From NCBI RefSeq assembly GCF_007992435.1, contig NZ_BKAG01000001.1:124001-188000 (forward strand): a stretch of DNA of 64,000 bases, written 5' to 3'. The notes beneath the pieces were generated by a model. It was not told the DNA's origin. It saw only the letters and a program-made list of their open reading frames with translations, and made no database searches. Shown in pieces: positions 24,287 to 33,200 of this stretch (its first letter is position 1; each line of letters begins with the position of its first letter). The translations under genes were made by a program, and so were the position numbers. This stretch comes from Prosthecobacter gellanilyticus. Lineage in GTDB: Bacteria; Verrucomicrobiota; Verrucomicrobiia; Verrucomicrobiales; Verrucomicrobiaceae.

Positions 24287-26515
24287 ATGTCTCGCCGTCG
24301 CTACCCACGCCGTAGCCTCTCCAGTCCCCAGGCTGAACGGGTGACTGCGGAGGATGCTGGTGCTGGACTCACAGGGAGGTCGGATAAGGAGAGCACATTC
24401 TCACCTCCAGATGTTCGCAGGCTTTCCCGCTATGCACCGGTCGTCGCGGGGGTGCTGATCTCCTGCCTGGGTCTGGCGCAGATCCCCATGCCTGCCGTCC
24501 TGGACCATGTGGTGCAGGAGGGGGGCGTGAGGGTGCAGGTGCAAAACATCGAGGCCGCTGAGTGGGAACATTTGGAACCGATGCTGAAGGACCAGCTCAC
24601 GCTTTCCGGCGCGGGCAGTGCGAACGAACCGCTGGCAGATGACCTGGCCTTCTTCACGCGCCAGCATCTGATCCGCGAGGGCTGGCCGCAGGCGGAGGTG
24701 CGCTGGGAGATTCAGGGCGGGACCATCGTGCTGGCCGTGCAAAGCGGAGTGCAGGTGAAGGTGGGCAATATCGTTTGGAAAGGCGACACCCACGTGTTGC
24801 CACCGGAGGAGATGCGCCGCTTCCTGCTGCGGGCAAGCCTGGAAAAGGAGAACGCGGACAAGCTGAATCCGCTCTGGGTCGATGGGGAGCTCACCGCTGG
24901 CGCGGCCCTGGTGCAGCGTCGCCTGCGCGCGGAGGGCTATCTGGAGTCCACCGTGACTCTGCAACCCTCCGCCGATATCAGCCCCGAAGGTCTGCGGGAT
25001 CTGACCGTGGAGATCAAGGTGGGGCCGCAGTTCCAGTTCGGTACCGTCGCTTTCAATGGTGCTCCACCCGAGATTGAGAAGAAGGCCCTGGAGATCGTCG
25101 CCAGCGTGAAGGGCGGCCCCTTCAATGAGGCGAAGGTGCAGCAGATCGAAACCCGCCTCAGCAGCCTGGCTCAAGAGGCTGGCTGGCTGGATGCGCAGGC
25201 CACCTCGAACTATGATCTGGGCAAACAAGGCGGCACGGTGGATGTGGATTTCTTCCTGAGCACAGGCGCGAGATATCGTGTGGGCCAGGTGCAGCCGCAT
25301 GAGGACTTCAGCAAGGGCTCGAAGCGAGTGTTGAAAGCCGGCTTCCGCGAGCTGGAAGGCCGCTACTACTCCGCCGAGGACCTGGACGTGGCCTTCCGTC
25401 GCGCGCTGGACACAAGCATGTTTGCCCGGCTGGATGTGGATCCGAAGAAGATGGGCAAGGCGGTGGATCCCAACACCATCGCCTCAGCCGCCTCAGCGCC
25501 GGTCGCTGATCTAGTGATCACTGGTGAGGAGACCAAGCCGAAGACCCTGGGCTTCGAGGTGGGTTTTGATACCTTCTTGGGTCCGCAGGCTGGTGTGACC
25601 TGGAGAAACACCAATCTTTGGGACACGGGCAACACGCTGGCTGCGGATCTGAGCTGGAGCAATGCGGGTCCGCTGGGATCTTTAAGCCTCAAGAATCCGG
25701 CCTTCCTGAACTCGCCCTTCTCAGCTTCCGCGAGGCTGGCGGTAGAGACCTTTGACCTCTTCGAGTACACCCGCTACGGCACCAGCCTGAACCTGGAGCT
25801 GGCGCGCCGTGTGAACCGCCATTTTTCCTATACTTTGTTCGGCGGTGCTTCGATCAACAGTGTCGACACCGACAAGCTCACGAAAGAGGAGATCGGCCCG
25901 GATCTCTACACGCTGACCTCTTTAGGCCTCAGTGCGCTGCTCGACTACCGCGACAGCACGGTCCTGCCAAAGAAGGGCTGGTTTCTCAGCGCGCGGCTGG
26001 AAAGCACTTCCGATGTCATGGGCTCCGGCGTGAGTTATCTGCGCACGGATCTGCGTGGAGCGTGGTATCGGCCCATCACGAAGAAGCTGCGCTTTGCCGC
26101 CGGTGGAGCGCTGCTGAACATCCAGGGCGCGCCTGCGGAGGACATCCCGATCGATTCGCGTGTGTTCAACGGCGGCCCGAACAGCGTGCGTGCCTTTGCC
26201 GAGCGTGAGCTGGGACCGAAGACCAAGGGCGGCACACCGCTGGGCGGCACCTCGGCCCTCATCACGAATGCGGAGCTGAGCTACGAGATCTACAACAACC
26301 TCGAGCTCGCCGTCTTTACGGACGTGGGCAGCCTGGGCCGCGGCAACAACAGCAGCCCCTTTGACTACTCCTCCGACTTCCGCACCACCATCGGTGCCGG
26401 TTTGCGCTATCACCTGCCCTTTGGCCCGATCCGCATCGACTACGGCCACAACACATCCCGCCGTGAAGGTGAGGGCGGTGGCATGCTGCATGTGACCGTC
26501 GGCTTTGCGTTTTAA
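24287..26515 (+). CDS. Omp85-family outer-membrane protein (TamA/BamA-like)
   Basis: About 742 residues if ATG 24287 is the start; the frame is open to 24230 and a GTG at 24341 is also possible. A hydrophobic segment (YAPVVAGVLISCLGLAQ) serves as signal sequence. Roughly 330 residues follow with POTRA-like repeats, including VKVGNIVWKGD, FQFGTVAFNG and YRVGQVQ strands. The C-terminal half is the surface-antigen barrel, with VRAFAEREL, LRYHLPFGPIRIDYG and a terminal aromatic (VGFAF) that directs outer-membrane insertion. It assembles or translocates proteins at the outer membrane. No tamB or bamD gene is adjacent. Confidence 0.88.
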   Translation: MSRRRYPRRSLSSPQAERVTAEDAGAGLTGRSDKESTFSPPDVRRLSRYAPVVAGVLISCLGLAQIPMPAVLDHVVQEGGVRVQVQNIEAAEWEHLEPMLKDQLTLSGAGSANEPLADDLAFFTRQHLIREGWPQAEVRWEIQGGTIVLAVQSGVQVKVGNIVWKGDTHVLPPEEMRRFLLRASLEKENADKLNPLWVDGELTAGAALVQRRLRAEGYLESTVTLQPSADISPEGLRDLTVEIKVGPQFQFGTVAFNGAPPEIEKKALEIVASVKGGPFNEAKVQQIETRLSSLAQEAGWLDAQATSNYDLGKQGGTVDVDFFLSTGARYRVGQVQPHEDFSKGSKRVLKAGFRELEGRYYSAEDLDVAFRRALDTSMFARLDVDPKKMGKAVDPNTIASAASAPVADLVITGEETKPKTLGFEVGFDTFLGPQAGVTWRNTNLWDTGNTLAADLSWSNAGPLGSLSLKNPAFLNSPFSASARLAVETFDLFEYTRYGTSLNLELARRVNRHFSYTLFGGASINSVDTDKLTKEEIGPDLYTLTSLGLSALLDYRDSTVLPKKGWFLSARLESTSDVMGSGVSYLRTDLRGAWYRPITKKLRFAAGGALLNIQGAPAEDIPIDSRVFNGGPNSVRAFAERELGPKTKGGTPLGGTSALITNAELSYEIYNNLELAVFTDVGSLGRGNNSSPFDYSSDFRTTIGAGLRYHLPFGPIRIDYGHNTSRREGEGGGMLHVTVGFAF

Positions 26516-26574
26516 CGAGACGCTGATCGAAGCGATGAGTGGCTTGCAATCAGGCGCCGGAAGGTCCTGGCCTA

Positions 26575-26650
26575 GGTCTCTTGCGTTATTCTTTTCTCTC
26601 GCGGTGTTCTTTGAAGAGCACCGCAAGAGGAAGGAATAACGCAAGAGACC
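26575..26650 (+). repeat. 76-base near-perfect hairpin after the Omp85 gene
   Basis: Two 38-base arms, 26575-26612 and 26613-26650, pair almost completely. The left begins GGTCTCTTGCGTTATTC and the right ends GAATAACGCAAGAGACC. The differences are four U-G wobbles and one mismatch in the plus-strand RNA, so the structure fits an RNA role. It lacks a T run, so it is not a classical terminator. It lies between the Omp85 gene and the YqeY-like gene. Confidence 0.9.
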
Positions 26651-26776
26651 AGAAGCCTGGAAACAGACGACTCTGTGGTTTGATCCATGCTTCCCGAACC
26701 TGTGAAGTGTGCTTGTGGACAAGCCGCGCACGCTGGGGCAGACTCGTTGTCCTCAACGAACCAACCTCATCTGATC

Positions 26777-27229
26777 ATGCCCATCTCCGCTCAAATCGTC
26801 GAAGACATGAAAACGGCCATGAAGGCCAAGGACACCGTCGCCCTCAATGTGGTGCGCGGCCTGAAGTCCGCCATCAAGTATGCTGCCATCGAGAAATTCG
26901 GCGCGGATGGCGAGCTGGACGATACCGACTCCATCGCCGTGGTGCGCAAGGAGATCAAGAAGCGCCAGGACAGTGTGACCAGCTATGAAGCGGCTGCACG
27001 CCAGGATCTGGCCGACACCGAAAAGGCCGAGATCGCCGTGCTCGAAAAATATCTGCCAGCCGCCATGAGCCAGGCGGATCTGGTGAAGCTCGTCGAGACC
27101 GTCATCGCCGAGCTCGGTGCCACCTCGAAGAAGGACATGGGCAGTGTGATGAAGGTGCTGCAGGAGCGCTCCGAAGGCCGTGCCGACAACCGCGTGCTGT
27201 CCGGTGAAGTGGCGAAGCGCCTTCAGTAA
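26777..27229 (+). CDS. YqeY-like protein (GatB/YqeY domain)
   Basis: A 150-residue helical protein from ATG 26777. The pattern MKTAMKAKDTVALNVVRGLKSAIK, then VVRKEIKKRQDSVTSYEAA and the YLPAAMS hinge before a second helical bundle with GSVMKVL and GRADNRVLSGEV, is that of the YqeY family. Family members share the tail domain of the GatB amidotransferase subunit and may act on tRNA-dependent amidation, but their role is not settled. The gene ends six bases before ispD, so the two form an operon. Confidence 0.9.
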   Translation: MPISAQIVEDMKTAMKAKDTVALNVVRGLKSAIKYAAIEKFGADGELDDTDSIAVVRKEIKKRQDSVTSYEAAARQDLADTEKAEIAVLEKYLPAAMSQADLVKLVETVIAELGATSKKDMGSVMKVLQERSEGRADNRVLSGEVAKRLQ

Positions 27230-27235
27230 TCGCTC

Positions 27236-27904
27236 ATGACCTCCGCCATCATCGTCGCCGCCGGAAGCAGCCGACGCATGGGCTTTAACAAGCTCCTCGC
27301 GCCGCTGGCTGGTGTGCCGGTGCTGCGGAGGACGCTGGAACAGTTTCAGGCCTGTGATGACGTGGACGAGATCCTGGTCGTCACGGGTGATGAAGTGGCG
27401 GAGCAGATCGAGCTCTGGCGCGCCAAGGGTGGCCTAACCAAATTAGTGGCTGTGATTCCTGGTGGTGCGGAAAGGCATTTCTCCGTGTGGGCAGGCATCC
27501 GGGCCTGCTCACCCCAAGCGCAGATCATCGCCGTGCATGATGGCGCGCGTCCGCTCATCAGCCCGATGCAGATCAGCAAGTGCATTGCCTCCGCACGTGA
27601 GAAGCAGGCGGTGGCCTGCGCACGTCCGATGACAGAGACGATCAAGCGCGCGGATGCTAGTGGCAAGATCACCGAGTCTCTGGATCGCAATGGCGTATGG
27701 GTCATGGAGACACCGCAGGTGTTTACGAAGGAGCTGCTCGTCAGTGCCTATGAAGCCGTGATCCGTGATGCAGCCCTGGTCACCGATGAAGTCTCCGCCG
27801 TGCAGCATGTGGGCACGGAGGTCTTTGTGGTGGAGAACACCTCTCCGAACCCCAAGATCACCTTCCCGGCTGATCTCACCCAGGCTGAGAGATTCCTGCC
27901 GTGA
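27236..27904 (+). CDS. ispD: 2-C-methyl-D-erythritol 4-phosphate cytidylyltransferase
   Basis: A 222-residue enzyme of the MEP isoprenoid pathway that joins MEP to CTP. The CTP-binding loop AAGSSRRMGFNK is at residues 8-19. VHDGARPL (near 100) and the late ETPQVF and TDEVSAV blocks complete the family pattern. It lies directly behind the YqeY-like gene. No other MEP genes are in the window. Confidence 0.94.
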   Translation: MTSAIIVAAGSSRRMGFNKLLAPLAGVPVLRRTLEQFQACDDVDEILVVTGDEVAEQIELWRAKGGLTKLVAVIPGGAERHFSVWAGIRACSPQAQIIAVHDGARPLISPMQISKCIASAREKQAVACARPMTETIKRADASGKITESLDRNGVWVMETPQVFTKELLVSAYEAVIRDAALVTDEVSAVQHVGTEVFVVENTSPNPKITFPADLTQAERFLP

Positions 27905-27932
27905 AAGCTTGTCCGTGTTTTCGAATACATTG

Positions 27933-28003
27933 TTAACCACTAATGGACACTAATTGGCACTGATACTGACCAGACCTCTGATGGCTTGGCCATTAGTGGT
28001 TAA
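27933..28003 (+). repeat. inverted repeat with TTAACC-CTAAT arms, copy 1
   Basis: The left arm TTAACCACTAATGG (27933-27946) is mirrored by CCATTAGTGGTTAA (27990-28003), 14 bp perfect. Between them run short degenerate units ACACTAAT and GCACTGAT spaced by about 11 bases. A related element lies at 54377-54463. It fills the gap between ispD and the hydrolase gene. Confidence 0.85.
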
Positions 28004-28027
28004 AAGAGTCTGCTTATCCTTGAGTGT

Positions 28028-29026
28028 ATGCCTCTCCTCACTTCTTGTTATGCTGCGCCGCGCTGGCTGAGGGGTGGCCATGTGCAGACAATCCTGCCGG
28101 TGCTGCTGCCGCGACGTCTGCCGCGCTGGGACAAGGCTGAGAGACTTGAATTGGAAGATGGTGATTTTCTGGAGCTGCGCTGGATGCAGGCGCAGAACCG
28201 TGAAGCACGTCCGCTGGCCATTCTCTCGCATGGACTCGAAGGTTCGGTGGATGCGATCTACATCCGCAGCATGGCGGGATCGCTCATGCGCGCAGGTTGG
28301 GATGTGCTGGCCTGGAACTATCGGGGGTGCGGTGGCATTGAGAACCGTCTGCGGCGCTTTTATCACAGTGGCGAGACCGGTGATCTGCATCTGCTCATTG
28401 AGCATGCGAGCAAGAGCTATGCGCGCATCGCTCTCATCGGCTTCAGCCTTGGAGCGAATGTCAGCCTGAAGTGTGTGGGCGAGGTCGCAGCCCATGCTTC
28501 GGTGCAAGCCGTGGTGGGCATTTCAGGGCCGGTGGATCTGGCCTCGAGTGCGAAGGCGATCGATCTGAAACCGGGGAACCGTGTGTATCAGCAGCGCTTC
28601 CTGCAATCCCTGAAGGACAAGGTCATCCGCAAGTCGAAGCGCTATCCGGAACTGCATGAAATGCTGGCTGGGAGCGATGGCATCCAGGGTGTGAGCAGCC
28701 TGAAGGAATTTGATGAGCGCATCACGGCCAAGCTGCATGGGTTCGCGGATGCGGAGGATTACTGGGCCCGGGCGAGTTCCCTGCCCCACCTGCCGCAAAT
28801 CCGTGTGCCGACGCTGCTGCTGAATGCACGCAATGACCCGCTGCTGACTGAGGCCTCCTTCCCTGAAGAACTGGCCAGCAGCAGCGAGTATGTGCACCTG
28901 GAAGCGCCGAGCCATGGCGGCCACGTGGGCTTTCATGACTTCCGTGCCGGCTTGCAGCCCTGGTCGGAAAGGCGAGTGCTGGAGTTTCTCAGAGACGTAG
29001 TGCCTCATTCCCATGGGGCTCCGTGA
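28028..29026 (+). CDS. YheT-like alpha/beta hydrolase
   Basis: A 332-residue protein. It begins with PRWLRGGHVQTI, the N-terminal motif of the YheT/ABHD family. The oxyanion region SHGLEGS is at 67-73, the nucleophile Ser140 in GFSLGAN, and the late catalytic Asp (ARNDPLL) and His (SHGGHVGF) follow. Members are esterases or hydrolases of unknown substrate. The gene begins 24 bases after the inverted repeat and is followed by an exported TIM-barrel protein. Confidence 0.88.
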   Translation: MPLLTSCYAAPRWLRGGHVQTILPVLLPRRLPRWDKAERLELEDGDFLELRWMQAQNREARPLAILSHGLEGSVDAIYIRSMAGSLMRAGWDVLAWNYRGCGGIENRLRRFYHSGETGDLHLLIEHASKSYARIALIGFSLGANVSLKCVGEVAAHASVQAVVGISGPVDLASSAKAIDLKPGNRVYQQRFLQSLKDKVIRKSKRYPELHEMLAGSDGIQGVSSLKEFDERITAKLHGFADAEDYWARASSLPHLPQIRVPTLLLNARNDPLLTEASFPEELASSSEYVHLEAPSHGGHVGFHDFRAGLQPWSERRVLEFLRDVVPHSHGAP

Positions 29027-29142
29027 CGAGCGCGTGCAAGGTTTCATGCGGTTCGAGTGATTCGGGCGGCACCTGTTGGTGTTTGTCGGTGCGCCGTGTA
29101 AGGACGTCTGCGCGGCACCCGTTGAAATCCGCCCTCCAAACC

Positions 29143-29988
29143 ATGAAAAAAGCTTTGCTTCTTCTCTCCTTCCTCGCGGCGACCTGCTTCGCCGCCGAGA
29201 TCCCTGAATCCGCCAAAGTCGGTGAGTTCTTCGCCGGCTGCCAGGCCTACAGCTTCCGCCTGTACTCGGTCTTCGAAGCCATCGACAAAACCGCGGAAGC
29301 CGGTGGCAAGACCATCGAGTTCTATCCTGGCCAGAAATATGACGACAAGGCCAAGTGGGACCAGAACGCCACGCCGGAGATGATCGAGAAAGTGAAGGCC
29401 AAGCTGGCTGAAAAAGGCATCACCGCCGTGGGTTTCGGCGTGGTGAAGCTGGGCAAGGACGCCGCGGCTGACCGCAAGGTGTTCGAGTTCGCGAAGACCA
29501 TGGGCATCAGCATCGTGGTGAGCGAGCCCGATGTGGCCGGTCTCGATGGCATCGAGAAGCTGGTGAAGGAGTTCGACATCAAGATGGCGATCCACAACCA
29601 TCCGAAGCGCCCGCTGGACCGCGCTTACCTCTTCTGGGATCCGAACTACGTGCTGGGCCTGGTGAAGGATCGCGATCCGCGCATGGGTTCCTGTGCTGAC
29701 GTGGGCCACTGGGTGCGCAGCGGACTGGATCCAGTCGACTGCATCAAGATCCTCAAGGGCCGCATCTTTGACAGCCATCTGAAGGACCTCACCGCCTTTG
29801 GTGACGTTAAAGCTCACGATCTTCCTTTCGGCACTGGCAAGAGCAACATCGCCGGCATCCTCGCGGAATACCATGCGCAGGGTTTTCATGGCCCGGTGCA
29901 TTGCGAGTATGAGCACAACTGGGAAACCAGCGTGCCTGAGATCAAGCAGAGCCTGGAGTTCGTGAAGAACTGGAAGCCTGCGAAGTAA
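29143..29988 (+). CDS. exported sugar phosphate isomerase/epimerase-like TIM barrel
   Basis: A 281-residue protein from ATG 29143 with a clear signal peptide (MKKALLLLSFLAATCFA). The mature part has the AP-endonuclease-2/xylose-isomerase fold: YSFRLYSVFEAIDKTAEAGGKTIEFYPG, AIHNHPK with a metal His, GSCADVGHWVRSGLDPVD and SHLKDLTAFG. The E, D, H and E residues that bind the metal are in the expected order. Export of this fold is common in Verrucomicrobia and Planctomycetes, probably for sugar or sugar-acid metabolism. A terminator follows. Confidence 0.87.
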   Translation: MKKALLLLSFLAATCFAAEIPESAKVGEFFAGCQAYSFRLYSVFEAIDKTAEAGGKTIEFYPGQKYDDKAKWDQNATPEMIEKVKAKLAEKGITAVGFGVVKLGKDAAADRKVFEFAKTMGISIVVSEPDVAGLDGIEKLVKEFDIKMAIHNHPKRPLDRAYLFWDPNYVLGLVKDRDPRMGSCADVGHWVRSGLDPVDCIKILKGRIFDSHLKDLTAFGDVKAHDLPFGTGKSNIAGILAEYHAQGFHGPVHCEYEHNWETSVPEIKQSLEFVKNWKPAK

Positions 29989-30016
29989 GGCTTAACGCAT
30001 CTCTCCTCTCACTCAC

Positions 30017-30048
30017 AGGCCTGTGGACTACGGTTCACAGGCCTTTTT
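30017..30048 (+). terminator. rho-independent terminator
   Basis: AGGCCTGTG (30017-30025) pairs with CACAGGCCT (30036-30044), a perfect nine-pair stem with a ten-base loop, running into TTTTT. It ends the exported isomerase-like gene 28 bases after its stop. Confidence 0.93.
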
Positions 30049-30266
30049 GTAGAGTGGTGTCATGCTTGTTTGAAGAGTGCCGCAAAGCAGCAGCGCAGGC
30101 GTGATAAAAGCATCAAAACAAGAGATGCAGATGAGGCCAGTGTGGCACTGACACTGCTATTCAAGAGGGAGTCATCGTTGCTTCAGAGTCGGCATACCGT
30201 GCACCCGTAAGGGTGGCTGAGTCTGGGGGAACAACCACTTCGCTGAACAAGTCCTTCCCCCCAGAC

Positions 30267-33200
30267 ATGTTCATCTCCACCACACGCCAGACCGGCGTCA
30301 TTGCCGGTCTTCTCCTTCTTTTTGTCTCCACGCTTCCGGCCTCGGGTCAGACACTGACCTGGGATGTCGGGGGTGCCACCGGTGCTCAGAATGGTCTGGG
30401 CACGTGGAACACGAACACCAGCAACACCAATTGGTGGAATGGTTCTACCAACGACTACTGGACGAACTCCACGACTGCCATCGCCCACATCGGCGTGATC
30501 AGTGCGACGACGGTGAGCCAGCAGGTCATCACGGTCGGTTCAGACATCCAGCTCGCCCAACTTGTCTTCCGGGCAATCTCCGCGACCACACCGACGACCA
30601 ATCATCAATACAGCCTCAATGGTGATGTGGCCGGGCGCGTGCTGGACTTTGGTGCCAACGGGCTGGTCCGGATTGAAAGTGGTGCCTCGGGCGGCTCGCA
30701 GTTCCTCGGCCTCGGCGCGAACCTGCGCTTGAAGGGCTCCAACCTGCGCTTTGAGAAATACGATGCCGGAACTGCTTTCCAGTTCATCAACCTGAGCATG
30801 ACCACGAACGCGGAGCTGACGGAGTCTTTGTCTGTCGGCGGCAGTGTGTATCTCGGCCTCGCCAGCCCTGGTACACTGGGTCTTGTGAACAAGGTGATCG
30901 TTGAAGCCGGCGGCACGGTGGTCAGCGCAGGCGCGGGAACGACCTACACGAATGCCTTTGAACTGGCGGGCATGGGCAACAGCCTGGCCTTCAGCAGCAC
31001 CGCCTATGGAGCCATCCGCATGACGTCCAGCAACCAGATCTATTCAGGTGGCATCCTGCTGAAGGCAGACGCTGGCATCAACACCTCCAGCAGCGGCAGC
31101 AACTCGACGAACAATGCCATCACGGCACCCATCACCGATGAAGGCCCCACAGGCTTTGCCTTTCACCGCTTCTCTTTCAATGGAGATGGCACGCTGCTGC
31201 TCCAGGCGGCGAACACCTACCGTGGCGCCACGGTGCTGGGCAGGGCCTCACTGGGTAATAACGGCAGTGTCACCATCCTGGACTTCACGGCCGCGACATC
31301 ACCGCAGGATGACATTCTTTATCACAATGTACCGGCACCCGGAGGGCTGTCCCTCTACGGAGGCGCCTCCCCCACGGTGCTCAGGCTTCAGGGTGAGACA
31401 GGAGAGACGCACATCCAGCGTCTGGGCAATGTCACCGTGGCTGGCACGCAGTCCTCGGTGGAGCTGGTGGCAGGTGCGGGTGGAGCCATCAATGTCTCCA
31501 TGGGCACCATCACGCAGGGTGATGCCACGGGCGCGGTTGTCTTCAATGCAGGCACGGGTGGCAGCTTCACCACCTCTGGAATGAGCGAGGGACTCGTGGG
31601 CTCCTTTGCTGCTTACACTTCGTCCAGCGGACAGCGAAGCTGGGCACGTGTGGGGGCTGGCGGTGTTCTCTCGGCAGGTTACTTTGGAGACACGTTCTAC
31701 ACGACAGGCAGCAGCCTGGCGACCGCACCGGCGACCACCAACCTAGGCCTAACTGGAAGTTCCATCGGGGCTGCGACCACGGGTGTCACCACGACCAACC
31801 TGAACACACTCTCCATGGCGGACTTCACCGCCGACCGCACGGTGCAGACAACGACTGGCCAGACACTGAGGCTCGGCGTGACCGGCGGTGTACAGCTCGT
31901 GAATGGCGCGGGTAATCTCACGGTCGGAGCTTCCGGCAGTTCTCTCTCCGCCGGAGGTTCAGTGACGAACACCGCAGGCACGCTCTTCCTTTCCAATCAC
32001 TCGCCCGCTTCCTCTCTAGTGATCAACTCAGGCATCACCAACAATGGCACCAGCGGTGTGGTCAGTCTTGTGGTGAACGGTGCGCCAGGCTCCCGCACCA
32101 CGCTGACTGGTGCGGGCAGTTTCACAGGCGGTACGCGTATCTCCAGCGGGACCCTGGTGATGCAACACGCGAGCGCGCTCGGCACGTCCGGCACCATCAG
32201 CATCGTGGAAAACTCCGGCACGCTGGGTCTGGCAGGGGGCATCACGGTCACCCGTGTCATTGCCTCCGTGGCGGGTTATGGCGATGGCGGCCTCGGAGCA
32301 ATCCGCAACATCTCCGGCAGCAACACGATTTCCGGCCTCACCACGCTGGTGACGAATGCCACGATCACGGCTGACCGCGACAGCACGCTCACTTTTTCCT
32401 CGGCTGCTCCGGCGACGAGCACCATCACGGGTGCCTACAATCTCATCCTCGGCGGCGAAGGCACGATCAACGTTAACGGCAGACTGAATCTCAACGCTTC
32501 AGCTTCGACCCTAACCAAGATTGGTTCAGGAGTATTGGTGCTGGCGGGTGACAACGTCCACGCTGGAGCCACCACGGTCAGCGCAGGCACTTTGCGCCTC
32601 GCTCATGCCAATGCCCTTGCCACCACCTCTGCGGTTACCATCGCCACCGGGGCCAGCCTGGATGTGAACGGCCAGCCGCTCACCCGCAACGTCACGCTGG
32701 GTGGGGCTGGAGCCGGTGTGGCAGGAGCCCTGCAAAACAGCAGCGGGTCCCTTTCCACTCTCACGGGTACTGTGGCGATGAGCGCTGCCACGTTGATCAA
32801 TAACAACGGAGCCATCACCATCGACAACGCCGGAGGCATCACGGGCGCAGTTCTTCTCACCAAAACGGGTGCAGGCACGCTGATGATCAACAGCACCACC
32901 ACCAGCACCCGCAGTGGCGCGAACCAGATCGATGCCGGAACGCTGCGTCTCCAGTCAGCGAGCGCCACGGCCATCGCCAGCCTGGGCACGGGGGCCTATG
33001 TGGCGAATGGCGGCACCCTGGCGCTGGCCTATGATGTGACAAATGCTGCGAACACCGGTGCATTCAATGTGATGAGCTCCTCTGGCCTCGTCGCGGATCG
33101 GGCCACGGCAGGTGCAGGTGGCATCACTCATTCGCTCGGCGCAACAGGCATCGGAGGCAGCACACTCACCGTCAGCGCAGGCTCGAATGTGACCTCAGGG

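Noticed and set aside
30049-30266. Possible cyclic di-GMP riboswitch before the giant gene
   Set aside because: A CACCC-GTAA-GGGTG hairpin and a CGCAAAGC are present but not in the order or spacing of the GEMM fold.
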